Source: Clavulina sp. PMI_390 (Eukaryota; Basidiomycota; Agaricomycetes; Cantharellales; Hydnaceae). Taken from it: a stretch of DNA of 64,000 nt. The DNA lies in the NCBI GenBank assembly GCA_015039315.1, contig WIDE01000071.1, forward strand, positions 65,080 to 129,079. Direction: 5' to 3'. This document shows positions 1 through 9,672 of the stretch, piece after piece. Made by a program: the position numbers and the translations under genes. Each line of letters starts with the position of its first letter. Position 1 is the stretch's first letter. The notes under the pieces were generated by a model. The model made no database searches. It was not told where the DNA came from and worked only from the letters and a program-made list of their open reading frames with translations.

Positions 1-701
1 GATGAGGAGAAGGAAGAAGAGATGTGGGGAAGGTGAGTGATGGAGTCTTAGAAGCGATAGAGCGAGCTGTTTTAAACGTTTTCGACCATCCTGTCGTCTC
101 GGACGAGTCACGATCAGGGGACCGGACTCATGAGTGACAACCCCCAGAAATGAATGAGACAGAGACAAAAGTGCTCAATGAAGAGTATCATTATGCTGCT
201 TGATAAGAACGTGGCAGTCGGAGGCGGCCATGACGCAGAGAATATGGCTCGTCCGTTCGTGATCGGAGAGGTGTGACAACCAAGTCAGGAGTAGCGAGTA
301 CACTGAAACTTCCAAGGAGCGCTAGTCTAAAACGGGATATTATTCTGAATACCACACTAGAGCAGTTTGCTATCAGGGCTCTGAATGCGACACCGACATG
401 TCAAGAGTTGGATTTCGACGTTGAGGAGGTCAGCACCTCGTTGGTTGGCGTCCGCGGACAGATGAAACTCGCTCATTACGCATTCCGTATAGCATCACCA
501 TTCGCATTGAAATCAAGGCTGACGCATCGATTCCTCGCATTACTCGACCTCCCGCGGATTCCGATTGGGATCGCAGTTGATGGTAAAGGATGTGGCCGCC
601 CATTACAGCCTCGACGTCAACATACACACACACGTGATCTAATTTCGCATGAGGCACTTCTCAAAGTAGAGTATCCATACCGCTGAAACACTCTGCGGGT
701 A
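1..701. other. Intergenic, no gene recognised
   Basis: I see no convincing coding exon, repeat or RNA gene here. The open frames are short, lack an ATG start or a protein-like composition, and do not resemble the neighbouring F-box genes. The stretch next to position 700 probably holds the promoter of the following F-box gene, but no clear TATA box is visible. Confidence 0.4.
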
Positions 702-741
702 TTGACCAAGTCCATAAATGTCAGGATATTGCCGCAGAGGG

Positions 742-1976
742 ATGAGCTCTCCACGAAAGTAATCGAGAAACGAAGGGCTAACTGCAATAACCCTGCTGTC
801 TCCCTTCCTTCTGAGCTCCTCAGTGACATTTTCATACGACTTGTGGAGCAATATGTCCCAAATACTTGGAGTAGCGTGCCTCGTGATGTTCTTCTATCAC
901 TTCGCAGAGTGCGCTCCGCCATCTGTCAAGTATGTCATGTCTGGCGAGAGATAGCAATATCCACTAGACAGATCTGGACCATTGTCGACTTTCCGCATGG
1001 AGTACGCACGTGGTTCGGGAGGGAGCGAGTTAGATCCGGTAGCTTCCTTGATATGAATATCACAAGATCCAACCAAGCACCTCTTTCCTTATATCTCTAC
1101 GGGACAGCTGCCAACGGCGACGTCTCACATACCATCATTGAGGAGGTCTCAACGATCATAGCACCTCACCTTTCTCGATGTAGGCATATCCAGTTTGAGA
1201 GTAATTCGGTTCAGGTCTATCGATTATTTTGTCATCCCCTTCAGCTCCCCAATTTGCAATCTCTCGTCGTGACGGTCCACCAATCACAGTATCTCCCAAT
1301 CTATACCCTTGACTTGACGTTTGCGACTCAGCTGCGCCATCTCATCATGTCGACTATACATTATACTAGGCTTTTTGCCCTAGCGCTAAGACTAGGGTCA
1401 GACCTCTTGTTAACTCGGCTTGACCTCCAAGGCTATTTCGAGTATCGTTCTGTTGTCGCGATACTTGAAAATTGCCCTCATTTGGAATACCTTCGCTGGG
1501 AGGAGCTGGGAATCCCGGAGATTAAGCTTGAACCATCCCTCCCTCTCATGGAATCGCTTCATGAGGTTGTCCTCCGCGGAATTCGCCCTTTATATGTTCT
1601 GAGCTCCCTCAATGCACCTCAGCTTTCCCGGTTACAATTCAACTATTTCAAGCGCATTGAAGCTATAAATTACACTCTCCCACACCCCCTTTCTGATCCA
1701 TCCCAGTTCCCAATGCTCCGTACACTCGTCCTTCAAGGGCGATGTGATACGGTTCGGCCCGAAGACGAAACAATCGCGCGATTTGTGGAAGCGCACCCTC
1801 ATTTGGAGTCTCTGGCCGTACCAGTACAACTCACGGAGCGCATGAAGCGTGCAATTGGTTCAGTTCTCTCCCTCCAAACTGTCAGCGCTCTACCATCGCC
1901 TCGAGAATTTGAGGATCATCTTGCACGTTGGTCAAAGGGGACCACTAACGCCCAAAGCCTAATGCACGCGGAGTAG
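742..1976 (+). pseudogene. F-box/LRR-like protein, subfamily A member 1, probably degraded
   Basis: The frame encodes an N-terminal F-box (SLPSELLSDIFIRL, then CQVCHVWREIA and IW) followed by an irregular leucine-rich region. F-box proteins usually bind Skp1 and act as substrate receptors of SCF ubiquitin ligases; no target can be inferred. It aligns throughout with the two genes downstream (3778-5289 and 5734-7191). Two things are wrong. The only suitably placed ATG (742-744) is one nucleotide out of frame with the rest: the open frame resumes at CTC 747 and has no upstream Met before the stop at 684. The protein also ends about 70 residues early and lacks the C-terminal DW tail of its sisters. 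It is either a decaying paralog or has an unrecognised 5' exon. F-box assignment is firm, functionality doubtful. Confidence 0.6.
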
Positions 1977-2065
1977 ACGACGAAGTGGTTCCAGGTGCGC
2001 TAGTTAGCGATACAAAACGGGTGAAGCTTTTGATGGGTGTTGTCTTCCACTCTTCATATCATATA

Positions 2066-2476
2066 CTGTAGTAATCCGACCTTTAGTTCCCTGGTGTGAC
2101 CAGTGACATAGTTCCCACTCAAAAGTTTGTTAGTTCCTAGTTCCCAAAGTCCCTTTTGTGACAGGTTTTGGCCCATCTCAACCTGGATGCTGGACCGACC
2201 ACTTGAGATACCATCTACAAATGCATATGCCTTGTCCGCAGCTGTGGACTTCTAGCGCAAACAAAGCTTTTATTACTTGTTGTGAAGCAACAAACCGCGA
2301 GTACCTCCCATACACCCATCCAACCACTATAAAAATTACTTTATTTTGCCGTATATTTACTATATCTTGGTCCTTAACCCGCCCTAACCTGTGTGACCAT
2401 GACCAAATGAGTTCACGGTAGTTCGATTCCCAAGTTGGTGTGACAGTGACAGGAACTTAAGGTCGGATTACTACAG
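2066..2476. mobile_element. MITE-like element, TA target site
   Basis: A 411-bp non-coding element is bounded by terminal inverted repeats of 25 bp. The first 18 bp (CTGTAGTAATCCGACCTT) are identical at both ends; then come one mismatch and AGTTCC on each side. It is flanked directly by TA at 2064-2065 and 2477-2478, which fits a TA target site duplication of the Tc1/mariner type. GTGTGAC and GTGAC motifs recur near both ends in inverted arrangement, as in many subterminal repeats. No transposase is encoded. It lies 90 bp downstream of the degraded F-box gene. I see no second copy in the window, so mobility is inferred from structure alone. Confidence 0.7.
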
Positions 2477-2478
2477 TA

Positions 2479-3374
2479 CCAGCCTCTGTATCCTAGTAAT
2501 ATTTAGTGCCCGCTGGAACGTCCAGCTGAAGGTATTGAAGACTGTACCTCCACCATTCCTAATGCGTCTGTGATCTTAGAAATCGATTTCATATGATCGG
2601 GATTGCTATGGAATTGATGTTAGCCCACTTGCTGTATCACATCGGTAGCGGCGGCAAGCGCCCAGTCCCCGACTGAACATTTCCTACCAACCAGCTGAGA
2701 TCAACACCAAACTCATGCCTCATTTGCCCGTACATATTTTCGACCTCTAGTTCCCGAAGATTTGCTTTGGGGTCTTGGTTTCTCCCTCAACTTTCTCGCC
2801 TCTCAACTTTGTGTACATGTATACATCACAAAAACACGATGTCACCTCCATCCCTCACTATCAAAGAGTCTCACTTCGCTTCATCAAATCTTACCGATAC
2901 TAATTTTTCAGCACTTTAAGGGGCACCAAGGAGCTACTATGAGCCATCTGGAGCAAGGAATCGATCAGCATGTTAGAGACACACTTGGCGCATGAACGCC
3001 CTCATTCTCGATCTTCTACTTGCTCGATTTGCTACATCAGAGCGGGAAGCGTATAGCCTAAAAAGCCGCGGAATCGACTCTTACTGAACTCCATAGGATT
3101 GTCAAACCACCTCATCCGTTTTCACGCTAAGATCGAGTCGTCTCCGTGTAGCACTGGTCAAATATTCTAGGCACTGATAGAAGGGATCCTGACTATCTCA
3201 CCTAACGGTAGCTCATACAGTACCGGGGATATTCCGCCAATGTACTCATTATCTCATCAAAGCTTCGCCACCAGCAAGTTACGGCTGTTGCTTTGGTGGA
3301 TAGCCTTAGGTTTTGCGAGTGATGTAAACTACAATTTATGGTGCTACTATATGTTTGGCTGAATCCTGCTCCTA
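2479..3374. other. Intergenic, no gene recognised
   Basis: No open frame with protein-like composition and no repeat was identified between the MITE and the possible gene fragment on the minus strand further right. Confidence 0.35.
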
Positions 3375-3755
3375 CATACCGGCCATCTTAGCACGGCAAA
3401 CAGCAGCGACGCTGGCACTACAGGCGTGCATCTTGTTGAAGCACGAGTCCGACTTGTCCGAAGGAACATTGTTCAGCGGAATATCCAGCCCCACAAAGTT
3501 TCTCCAGCCAATCAGTGATGCAAGGAGTATATCGTGAGAAACTACATGTATCGCCGAAAAATACTATTGTTATTCCCGAACGCCGAAACCCCAGCACCTA
3601 CAAAACCCTCCTATTCAGTCGGGGATAGGCACTTGCCGCCGCTGCCGCTTTCCAGTTTGTCCTTGCGATCGACCACCTTTGCGGCCTCGGTAAGCTTGGA
3701 TGATATGGATGCGTCGGAAAGCCTGCTGAGATTCACTTACCTGATACATCTATTA
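3375..3755 (-). pseudogene. Possible small gene or gene relic, unrecognised
   Basis: Two protein-like stretches occur on the minus strand, reading right to left. The first (about 3720-3622) reads SSKLTEAAKVVDRKDKLE and soon ends in a stop, with a possible GC donor just before it. The second (about 3530-3376) reads LIGWRNFVGLDIPLNNV followed by a Cys-containing stretch (CFNKMHAC, VCRAKMA) and ends at a good GTATGT splice donor. No complete ATG-to-stop model can be assembled, and I do not recognise the family. It could be the remains of a small secreted-type protein or a chance open frame. Confidence 0.25.
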
Positions 3756-3777
3756 AGGGTTAACGACGCTTTACATC

Positions 3778-5289
3778 ATGCCGGCCCCGACCGTTCATGA
3801 GAAACGAGAGATCAATCGAGGCAACCTCGCCGTCTCTATTCCATTTGACCTCCTCAGCGACATCTTTATCAGGCTGATGGAGAGCGAGATGACCCCCACC
3901 AGTAACTACATCCCTCCTACAGCGTTGCTCGCCGTTCGTAAAATGCGGCATACATTCTGTCAGGTCTGTCATGTTTGGAGAGAGGCCGCTATTGCCACGA
4001 AGCGTATCTGGGCCGTCGTTGGCTTCCCCCATGCGGCCCAGGAACTCAAAACTAAGGTCAAGGCCAAATCCAAGACGAAGAATTCATCCCCCAACCACTA
4101 TGATCCCTTAGAGATTTCTTCTCGTTCCTTCGAGCTTCTCAGGAAGGATATCGATCTAACTAGCGAAACGCCCTTTTACCTCTACATCTACTCCAGAGAC
4201 TCAACAGGAAGACCATTGAAGGCTTCCTCGTCGATCATTGAGGCCACATCACGCGCTATCCAAAATTCACTACATCGTTGTCGACACATTCAACTTGACA
4301 GTGGCTGTATTCAGATCTCAAAGGTCTTTACGGCATCACCCCTCCCTGAACTGTCCTCGATGCATGTCTCCGTGCACCCGACCGAAATTTGTCCCGCAGA
4401 TAGTCTGAACCTGGCGTCTGCCCCTCAACTACAAGATTTGTGGCTTCGCACAGCCCAGTCTGGTCCTGGGACTGCGCGCTCTGCCTTGAAGATCACACAT
4501 GGGACCAATTTGCTGCTCACCAAGCTAGATATTGGAGGTTATATTGAATACTCCTCTGTCATTGGGATTCTCAAGAACAGTCCTTGCCTCGAGGAACTTT
4601 GTTGGAACGACTATAAAACGCGGGAGATTGACCCCAAGCCCATTTCCATGCCTCATATGTCATCACTTCGACATGTCACATTGTGGGGGGAGCTGCCTCT
4701 TTCCATCCTCTGTTCTCTCACCGCTCCAAATCTTGCCCTATTGGAATTTCACTACCCTGAACAGGGCTTTACTCCAAAAAATTGGGCTTCCCGCCCTTTC
4801 CCCCTCGCCACTCCCGCACAGTTCCCCTTAATGCAAGTGCTAGTCTTGAAAGGAGATACTACGATAGCCCAATCCCAAGAGGCAACCATATTCCGCTTCA
4901 TAGAGTTGCATCACCACTTGGAAGTGGTAGCCCTTCCTATGCACCTTAGTAAGCGTATGGCCACAGCGCTCACTTCTATATCTGCTCTCCAGCATGTTCG
5001 GGCGATGCGGAGAGTGGGAGATAACGGTGGGGCTCTTTCTCTTGTGCGCGCTTGGGGCGGAGGGCAAGACTCCGTGAGTGATATTGCCGGTGATTCTTCG
5101 TCCGCCTACTCTCTTCCCACCCTCTATTTGGTGCCTGACCTTACAACACCAACTGTGGATACCACGGAGAGTGATGATGATACGGATTTGCTGAACAAAC
5201 ATATTGTGCTTGATGACTGGAAATTTCGTTCGTGGTTGCCCGCAGATTGGGGTCAATTCCTTTCGGCTAAAACCGATGTGTATGCTTAG
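3778..5289 (+). CDS. F-box/LRR-like protein, subfamily A member 2
   Basis: A single-exon gene of 503 residues starts at a true ATG. The F-box spans about residues 15-75 (AVSIPFDLLSDIFIRL, CQVCHVWREAAIATKRIW), followed by a short Lys-rich segment (about residues 93-106) and an irregular leucine-rich region to about residue 400. The C-terminal tail has an acidic patch (ESDDDTD) and then WKFRSWLPADWGQFL, a form of the W...DW.xF motif shared across the F-box families of this window. It is probably an SCF substrate adaptor; the substrate is unknown. It stands in tandem with the paralogs on either side, on the same strand. Confidence 0.85.
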   Translation: MPAPTVHEKREINRGNLAVSIPFDLLSDIFIRLMESEMTPTSNYIPPTALLAVRKMRHTFCQVCHVWREAAIATKRIWAVVGFPHAAQELKTKVKAKSKTKNSSPNHYDPLEISSRSFELLRKDIDLTSETPFYLYIYSRDSTGRPLKASSSIIEATSRAIQNSLHRCRHIQLDSGCIQISKVFTASPLPELSSMHVSVHPTEICPADSLNLASAPQLQDLWLRTAQSGPGTARSALKITHGTNLLLTKLDIGGYIEYSSVIGILKNSPCLEELCWNDYKTREIDPKPISMPHMSSLRHVTLWGELPLSILCSLTAPNLALLEFHYPEQGFTPKNWASRPFPLATPAQFPLMQVLVLKGDTTIAQSQEATIFRFIELHHHLEVVALPMHLSKRMATALTSISALQHVRAMRRVGDNGGALSLVRAWGGGQDSVSDIAGDSSSAYSLPTLYLVPDLTTPTVDTTESDDDTDLLNKHIVLDDWKFRSWLPADWGQFLSAKTDVYA

Positions 5290-5733
5290 GCATTGTACTC
5301 CAAAAGTCAATAAAAATTTCGAGGCTCCACAAAATGTCCTACGACTCCCCTATAGTATATGATTGATGGACAAGAGAACTATTACAGTCCTCAGTCTGGT
5401 TCGCAATTTACTAGGTAGCAGCGGCTACCACTACTCGGATGATGCAGCTATATGCTGCCACAACACAATGTGAATAATCAAAAAAAAATATCCGGCACCG
5501 ACTGAGCTGCATTCTGTGGCCAATTGTTTCGGTACAGCTTGTGAGTGACCTGCCGTCAAAGTCGGATTGCATATAGGTCGGGATTTGCCGCCAGACACTG
5601 CCCCTCTTTCCCCTATCACTGTTCTCCAGACCAGAAAACCGAGTCACGTTCAAAATGTAGGTGTTCCCTCTTCCTGCCTCGAAATCAGCTGTAGGCTCCT
5701 AATCCCGCGTACCTCATAGTTCGGGGCCAGACG
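5290..5733. other. Spacer between tandem F-box genes
   Basis: This 444-bp spacer should hold the 3' end of the upstream gene and the promoter of the next. I see no gene, repeat or RNA; an A-rich run near 5480 is the only low-complexity feature. Confidence 0.4.
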
Positions 5734-7191
5734 ATGTCACTCACAACACTTGAAGAGAAACGCACGTTAAATCTCAACCACCTTGCTGTCTCGATACCTT
5801 GGGAGCTCCTCGTCGAGATATTTATTAGGCTTATAGAGGGCGAAACAGCTTCCAGTAATATCTATGTTCCCCCTACAAAATTACTCGCCGTTCGCAAGAT
5901 GCGGTTCGCAATCTGTCAGGTTTGTCGCACGTGGAGAGAAATAGCCTTCGCTACAAAGCGCATTTGGGCCGTCATTAGCTTCCCTCACAATGTGCGAAGT
6001 TTCAAGCCCAAGACACGAGCGTCATACCTCGAACAGCGCCGTCCCCCGGAAACCACCTCAGGGACCTTTGACATTCTGAGGGAAGACCTCGAGAGAGCTG
6101 AGGAGTCGCCACTATCCCTTTATCTCTATTCTGGTGGTAAACCTTGGGACGCTGGAACAGTCTCCTCCTCAATGGCTGGGGAGATTTCACGCATCGCTAA
6201 GCGGCTATTACACCGCTGTCGGCACATCCAATTTGACGACGACTTTATCCAAGTTTCCAGAATATTCGAATTATCCTCTCCACTCCCCAAGCTACACTCA
6301 ATATTCGCCTCTGTCCATCGTACTGCCGATTTTTGTCGGACAAATGACTTTGACTTAACGCTTGCCCCTCAGTTACGAGATCTGCGACTTTATACCGTCG
6401 ATTGGATTCCTCCCTTGAGGGAAGGCCCCATAATACTCAAATTTGGGACGGACCTACAGCTGAAGCGGGTAGATCTTGGAGGTGACAATATTGACTATAA
6501 CTCCATCAATTTGATGCTCGCAGCCTGTCCACATCTTGAGGAACTTCAATGGGAAGACTTCACAGTTCAGGAAACCGGCCGAAATCCATCTCCGTTACCT
6601 CCAATGGAGTCCCTTCGTCACGTCATTCTCTGGGGGGCGCTCCCCATTTCTATCGTGGGCTCTCTCAACGCCCTCCAACTCGTACGATTGGAACTCCATT
6701 ACCCTGATGATATCTGGGGTCATCAACCCTTTCCCCTTTCTGACCCCTCCCAACTACCCATGCTGCGTGCATTGATCCTAGAAGGAGACCGTGTCGCAAC
6801 CCATAGTCAAGAGGCAAAGATTGCCAAGTTTGTCGAGAAACACCCTCACTTGGAGATAGTGGGGCTCACGATGTACCTGACCGAGGTTATGGCTCAAACA
6901 CTCGCCTCAATCCCTACATTGAGACACGCTCGAGTGCTGAGGCATGTGGGTGATGACAATGGTGCTCGTCTTCTTGTACGCACTTGGGCGGAGAGAGACC
7001 CAAAAGACGCACGCCCCGCATCACCTTCCGACTCTCATCCTTTATTGTATATGGTACGCGAGATAATGGGTAACAATGCCGATAATAGTGATGAGAATGA
7101 TGGGTCGTTTGATGCTTTTTTCTCATTCCAGGATTGGAAATTCACCTCTTGGAGCAATGCAGATTGGGATCTGTTCTTCTCACCACACTAG
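5734..7191 (+). CDS. F-box/LRR-like protein, subfamily A member 3
   Basis: An intact single-exon gene of 485 residues starts at ATG. The F-box comprises AVSIPWELLVEIFIRL and CQVCRTWREIAFATKRIW, and an irregular leucine-rich region follows. The C-terminus has an acidic stretch (NADNSDENDGSFD) and FQDWKFTSWSNADWDLFF, the family tail. It is closest to the gene at 3778-5289: the two share segments such as RHVILWG/RHVTLWG, VGDN/VGDD and the spacing of the LRR region. Role by family: substrate receptor of an SCF ubiquitin ligase; target unknown. Tandem duplication is the simplest origin. Confidence 0.87.
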   Translation: MSLTTLEEKRTLNLNHLAVSIPWELLVEIFIRLIEGETASSNIYVPPTKLLAVRKMRFAICQVCRTWREIAFATKRIWAVISFPHNVRSFKPKTRASYLEQRRPPETTSGTFDILREDLERAEESPLSLYLYSGGKPWDAGTVSSSMAGEISRIAKRLLHRCRHIQFDDDFIQVSRIFELSSPLPKLHSIFASVHRTADFCRTNDFDLTLAPQLRDLRLYTVDWIPPLREGPIILKFGTDLQLKRVDLGGDNIDYNSINLMLAACPHLEELQWEDFTVQETGRNPSPLPPMESLRHVILWGALPISIVGSLNALQLVRLELHYPDDIWGHQPFPLSDPSQLPMLRALILEGDRVATHSQEAKIAKFVEKHPHLEIVGLTMYLTEVMAQTLASIPTLRHARVLRHVGDDNGARLLVRTWAERDPKDARPASPSDSHPLLYMVREIMGNNADNSDENDGSFDAFFSFQDWKFTSWSNADWDLFFSPH

Positions 7192-7422
7192 AGCCCTTAG
7201 ATATACCACGTGTATTTATGCCTTGAGGGAGGCAAGAAGGAAAATGGGATTGTTATGCCAAATCATGGGGGGGGGGATAACATGGTGTGCACGAAATCTA
7301 ACGGTGTCGCTGCAGATATCTGGCCGTGCACCGAACTAATAGATATTATTACTTAGTGGGTTGTTATTCTAGAATGCAGTACAGTATGCCTGTCCGTGGT
7401 TACGAGCAAAACCCGACGAGGC

Positions 7423-9098
7423 TCAAACAAGCTCAAGCTCGTCCTCGTGTTGATCATGCCAGCGCCGCCGCCGCCCAGCAGCACCATGAGCCTTTGATGA
7501 TGAAGTTGAGAGAGAACCATCTTCGCTGCTGGGATTAGAGAGTCCATCGCTCTCACGTGGTCCTCTTGACCTTCCCGGCAAACGCTCCTCCGAACCGAGC
7601 CTGGCTCCAAAATGAGACCGATTCGCCGCGTGCGTAGTTAGCGGGCGCGGGGGATCTGCCAGCTGTTCCATCTGTGCGATGAGGAATCGGGTCGGATGGT
7701 CAACGGGGACGTCCGGCCATATTTGAGATGTGCTGGCATGTCCTCCATATATGCTGTCATCACCCTCCATGCTAGGTAGACTACTCGAGACGCCGCTCGC
7801 AAGCGTCATGGCTTCGCGTTTGACCTGCATCAATATCCTCCTTGTCTGCGCGTCGGGGAAAACGCCATTTGTTCGCATCTCACTAAGGGCTTCGACAACG
7901 CCCTCAAGATCCCGAAATGCGGTCCACCGCGTAGCGAGGAGCTCATTGTACACTGCAGTCGTGCATCCGAAAACGTACGATGGCACAGAAAGATGCCGCG
8001 CAGCAGCAAAGATGGAGAGTGCGGTATGTGGGTCACGGAATTTGTCGCGGAAGAGAGATATAAGAGTAGCAAGGAGGTGAGGATATAAACTGCTCTGGAG
8101 AGCAAACTGTCGTGCTCTATCACCCGCTGGGGGAGGAGTATTGCTCGAATCGGATGTTTGCGATAATGGAATCGAGGATTCACGGATGCTGGAAGGCGAT
8201 GAGAGAGAATCTTCAGGCGAGGACGAGACCTCATTGGATCCTGTCGCAGATCTACGGGTAGTTCGTTTCTCTTCGGGAACCTTGGAAGGGAAGGCATCTG
8301 AGTCGTTGCTACTGAAGACGTTGACCAACGCCCAGTCAAGCAGTTCACGATCAGTGCGGCAATTTTCCATGATCGCACGTTGTTGTTCAAGGTGGAGATG
8401 GTACTCCGTGGGGTCGTGGTATCGTTTGGACCGCTTCCTGAGCTTTCCAAACAGGTCATCGACGGAGCCTCGTGACTCTCTAGGGCTCATGCCAATCCCA
8501 GTATTCGACAAGGGGTCTCGGCCCTTCGTTGTAGATGGCGCACGTTTCGGCGCATTTGCGAAGATTTTCTCAAAAAGTTCATTGAATATTGCTGACTCTT
8601 GAAGAGTTAAGCTCTGCCTCCGAGGAAACTTGGGACTGTCGGTACCAGCTGTACTTGCGCCTTGAGGTGGGGGAGATGCCAAATTTTTGAGTTCTGGACC
8701 TCGGCGAGAGGCTTCCAGCGAGGCTGTAGCCGTAATATCGATATTGTCGAATAGGCCATCCCAGTTCGGGGATGGGGGCTTGGAGGTAGCGGAAGATGAA
8801 TGGCGAGTGGAAGCATTGAGGCGGGTAGGGCAATGGTGTTGGTTGTGATGATAAGGGTTACCAGGGGTTGGTGCGCGTTTGCAGTGTGAAGAGCTCGCTA
8901 CGAGGGAGAACGAGCGCGAGGTCGGGGCCACCACTGCATGAGCAGTAGGAATAGCGAATGGTTCGCACAGGTGTCTCCTTGTGGCCGAGCGCCTGCGAAT
9001 AGCTGTCAAAGAAGCCGAAGTTTCATTTTTATCATATTTTGTTAGTTTTCGGTTGAAGACAGACACTTACTGGCGAATAGAGGAGTGTTGCGTCGCAT
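7423..9098 (-). CDS. Mtf2-like C-terminal domain mitochondrial protein
   Basis: Two exons (9098-9071 and 9002-7423, 68-nt intron) encode 535 residues. Beginning at ATG 9098 gives an Arg-rich presequence (MRRNTPLFATIRRRSATRR), fitting mitochondrial import. A long low-complexity Ser/Pro region follows. Around residues 330-420 lies the conserved block SSLYPHLLATLISLFRD, SVPSYVFGCTTAVYNELL and GVFPDAQTRRILMQ, which I recognise from the fungal Mtf2-like C-terminal domain. Yeast Mtf2/Nam1 helps mitochondrial transcription and mRNA processing; whether this protein does the same is inference. The Ser-rich tail is not conserved. The gene converges on the F-box gene to its left. Confidence 0.75.
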
Positions 9099-9672
9099 GG
9101 AGAATGTTTTGCTGTCACAGGTGATGACACGTGACGTCACGATGCTGGCTATCTGGTGTTGGACACGGCGCGGAGGACCCCAACTACGAAGCTTCTGTGC
9201 AACTACTCAGACCCTCCAGCAAATAACTTCCGGAAAAGGGGCATGACGACGGATAAACTGGTTTGGCCTTCTACAAGGGACTCTCCCAAAGAGCAGCGAC
9301 AGAACTTATCACAAACCTTCTCGAATCAACTCTCGAAGACTCTGGCTTTGAAGAGATTTTTAGAGGGCTTGGCTGACGCATCAACCTATGGGCATCACTT
9401 TCTGGCACAAATAAAGCTGGTGGCGGCGTCAAAGACTCTGGGGTCGGCGGTGCCGGTGACACAGTTCTAGGCATCACCAAAAGTTCTACGCTAAGGTTGC
9501 AAAGTTTGGAAGGTTGTGGAGGTTACAACCTCGAAACCTTCGAACCTCGCGGCCAGGGTCCGTGAAATGAGTTGATCCCAACCGCCCAACCTCAAAACCT
9601 GAAACTTGAGCGAAGGACTTTTGGCGATATGGGAGTACAGTCAAATTTGATAAACAGATTTTAGTCAGCAGA
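9099..9672. other. Intergenic with AACCTC/GAGGTT-rich patch
   Basis: No gene is supported. A patch at about 9495-9620 is rich in AACCTC and its complement GAGGTT, including a short inverted pair (GAGGTTACAACCTC) near 9520. A 65-codon open frame on the minus strand (9471-9271) has an ATG but no recognisable family. Confidence 0.35.

Noticed and set aside
2418..2440. GTTCGATTC, a match to a tRNA B box
   Set aside because: The bases on either side cannot form a T stem and no cloverleaf can be drawn; the site lies inside the MITE.
4840..5310. 156-codon minus-strand frame
   Set aside because: Overlaps the F-box coding sequence in antisense and lacks a credible composition.
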